Part shown: positions 6,016 to 7,707 of the stretch, piece by piece
Position numbering within the stretch: position 1 is the stretch's first letter
Layout of the letters: each line of letters opens with the position of its first letter
DNA from: Bacteroidota bacterium
GTDB taxonomy: Bacteria > CLD3 > SB21
Reading direction: 5' to 3'
Length of the DNA stretch: 7,707 nucleotides
Assembly: GCA_020438245.1 (NCBI GenBank)
Contig: JAGQUY010000022.1
Span: 1 to 7,707 of the forward strand
Made by a program: the position numbers and the translations under genes
Notes under the pieces: generated by a model
What the model saw: the letters and a program-made list of their open reading frames with translations, nothing else
Databases searched by the model: none
What the model was told of the DNA's origin: nothing

Positions 6016-7707
6016 ACTGTCCAATACTGACATTGTAAATGGCGTACCCTTTTCTAATATCTGTACCCACTTGCCGGTTGTATGCGAATTGAAGTGTGTT
6101 GACTCCGCTCTTGAACCACGAGGGGTCAAGATTCATTCGCACAGTCTCCCTCGAAGTTGTCCGGCAAACCGGAAGGAAAACAGACCGGCTCTGGTTGATC
6201 AGCACATACGCTTCCTTTGGATCGTCAATTGCTTCGCAATCCATTACCAGCGTAACGTTCTTTGTATTATCCAGGTCTTCTAAGGCGACCGAATACGGCT
6301 GCGATGCCATCATTTCCGGCTGTTTGCCAAGCTCCGCAAATAAACCTTTCGGCGGTTCAACCTGCTCTCGATCCCAGCTAAACACCTGAACCGTCCCGTC
6401 TTGGGACGCGTCAAAATGGTAGTGGAGGTTCTTCATGACGAACTCTCTTGCCCTTGGATCGGTCATCACGTTATAGAAATAGTAGTCGGCGAACACCCAC
6501 CCTCTTGGGTAATTGGACACGGTAGCAACCAAATTTTCAAATGTGGTTGCATTTGGGTCATGAGTGTCCTGAGGCTCATTGGAGATATACTTCTTCACAT
6601 ATTCGCTGTAGTGCATCTGACGAAACCACAAGGAACTATCGATGCCAAGATAGTGGTTCGTCCCGGACGGCATAGTCGAAAAAACGATATCCCCTTTCTG
6701 AATTTGGCTTTTCATCATTTCTCCAGCGGAACGCCAATTCGAGAAATACCAGTTGGATATTTCCGGCTTACTAACAAGGCCGTGCCTCTGAACCGTCAGG
6801 AGCGCTTTGACTTCCTTCAGAGGAGAGAGATACAACACCAAGACAGCGACTCCTGCGAAAACACTGTACTGCAGTGTACCGCGTTGCCCTATTCCGATCA
6901 GGTTCTGCTCCAGAAATACAAGCACGCCAATGAATGCAGCCGAAAGGGCCATAGCAAAGAACGGATACAGGTAGAGCAAATATCGAGAGGCCGCCGGATC
7001 GTAAAAAACGAACGACATAAGAAGGAAAGGAACTGCAAACGCGGCAAACAGAAATAGCCCCTCTCGGCGCTTGAGCCAGATTGCCATTCCGAATCCCGGA
7101 AGCGCCAGCCACCAAATAGCGGGAAAATCCGCCTTCATCACATCAAGATATATATCCAAGACGCGAAACTTTTGAGGTGATGCCCAGACACCGAAAATAA
7201 TGTCCCAGCGTGGAATAAACCACAGAATGCCTTCCTCATGAAGCACCAGTCCGGCAATCGGTTTGATGATATACTCTGCCATTACGGGCGTGTTAAAAAG
7301 AAAACCAAAAAGCAGCGTCGGATACAGGACAACGGCGTACTTTGAAGACCACCGTCCGGGTCTCTTAAACCAGATATCACTGAGGGCAACTACGGAAGCA
7401 TAGACTGCTATACTGAAGGCGAAAAAGAACGTGAGCTGATGATTTAACATAGCCGCTACGAGAGCAACAGGAAAGGCCGCCATCCAACGAAGGTCAATTC
7501 CCTGACGTCGAATCCATGATGATCCGCCCTCCTCTTTGCGTGAAGGGGCTTCAAAAGCCTTCCAGAAAATGATCACCATTACCAGATAGAATAGCTCAAA
7601 ACTCGCATAATTGCGGCAAACCCTCGACCAGTACACTGAGTAAACAGAAACGGTCGTTATCAATGAGGATAGGATGGCTACCCGCGCATCAAAAAGCCGC
7701 CGTGCCA
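6014..7707 (-). CDS. GT-C fold membrane glycosyltransferase (PMT/ArnT-like), N-terminus beyond window
   Basis: Integral membrane protein resembling dolichyl/polyprenyl-phosphate sugar transferases of the PMT_2 (GT39/GT83-like) group, which transfer a sugar from a lipid-phosphate carrier on the outer face of the inner membrane. The frame stays open from the TTG at 7663 to the window edge, adding 14 residues (ARRLFDARVAILSS), so the TTG is internal; 563 residues are visible. The junction reads ARRLFDAR...VYWSRVCRNYASFELFYL, matching the family pattern (RRLFG, helix, YSxExRxYAL) of the helices after the first periplasmic loop. The catalytic acidic loop should lie upstream, outside the window. 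About six to seven further hydrophobic segments follow, then SRYLLYLYPFF, a typical late-helix motif. From about 6793 down to 6014 the chain is soluble (about 260 residues, probably periplasmic), and its last 90 residues look beta-rich (SWFKSGVNTLQFAYN, GYAIYNVSI). The acceptor is unknown. It is followed by nuoM after 9 bp. Confidence 0.8.
   Translation of the reverse strand, partial: ARRLFDARVAILSSLITTVSVYSVYWSRVCRNYASFELFYLVMVIIFWKAFEAPSRKEEGGSSWIRRQGIDLRWMAAFPVALVAAMLNHQLTFFFAFSIAVYASVVALSDIWFKRPGRWSSKYAVVLYPTLLFGFLFNTPVMAEYIIKPIAGLVLHEEGILWFIPRWDIIFGVWASPQKFRVLDIYLDVMKADFPAIWWLALPGFGMAIWLKRREGLFLFAAFAVPFLLMSFVFYDPAASRYLLYLYPFFAMALSAAFIGVLVFLEQNLIGIGQRGTLQYSVFAGVAVLVLYLSPLKEVKALLTVQRHGLVSKPEISNWYFSNWRSAGEMMKSQIQKGDIVFSTMPSGTNHYLGIDSSLWFRQMHYSEYVKKYISNEPQDTHDPNATTFENLVATVSNYPRGWVFADYYFYNVMTDPRAREFVMKNLHYHFDASQDGTVQVFSWDREQVEPPKGLFAELGKQPEMMASQPYSVALEDLDNTKNVTLVMDCEAIDDPKEAYVLINQSRSVFLPVCRTTSRETVRMNLDPSWFKSGVNTLQFAYNRQVGTDIRKGYAIYNVSIGQ

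Noticed and set aside
6401..7057. Plus-strand open frame of 218 codons antisense to the glycosyltransferase
   Set aside because: The translation is rich in His, Cys, Arg and Lys with no recognisable motif, and it lies wholly opposite a well-supported membrane-protein gene; it is a shadow frame.
7661..7663. TTG as the true start of the glycosyltransferase
   Set aside because: The frame remains open to the window edge, and the upstream residues (RRLFDAR...) continue the family's membrane topology; the start lies outside the window.

Overview
The window looks like an ordinary bacterial chromosome segment of middling GC (about half by eye), densely coded on both strands, with no mobile element, tRNA, rRNA or CRISPR array. 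Soj/Spo0J-type ParA and ParB, a complex I antiporter-like subunit (NuoM) and a GT-C membrane glycosyltransferase fit a free-living, respiring, probably Gram-negative bacterium. The species cannot be named from the sequence. The gene order and the 'HTWSPDGH' form of NuoM hint at a deep-branching or candidate phylum rather than a classical proteobacterium, but this is only an impression.

Layout. The plus strand (1-2649) carries the 3' part of an M20-family metallo-dipeptidase, followed after 3 bp by a complete histidine ammonia-lyase. The minus strand (2658-7707) carries, in order of transcription, a GT-C glycosyltransferase (5' end beyond the right edge), nuoM (9 bp later), parA (112 bp later) and parB (1 bp later). 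The two groups converge, with the HAL and parB stop codons only 8 bp apart. The one substantial intergenic gap (4360-4471) holds a plausible parA promoter, a 7-bp inverted repeat whose arms equal parS half-sites but in everted order, and a Shine-Dalgarno sequence.

How the genes may work together. The dipeptidase and HAL could release and then deaminate histidine from dipeptides, giving urocanate and ammonia; the rest of the hut pathway is not here. ParA and ParB form the chromosome partition and origin-organisation pair. NuoM is a proton-pumping module of complex I without nuoL or nuoN beside it. The glycosyltransferase probably moves a sugar from a polyprenyl-phosphate carrier at the outer face of the inner membrane.

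Most notable points: NuoM has Ile225 where the essential TM7 lysine (E. coli Lys234) is expected; HAL has Ser-Ser-Gly instead of Ala-Ser-Gly at the MIO cofactor site; the parA leader carries everted parS-like half-sites that could act as an operator or RNA hairpin; and nuoM sits alone between a glycosyltransferase and parAB.
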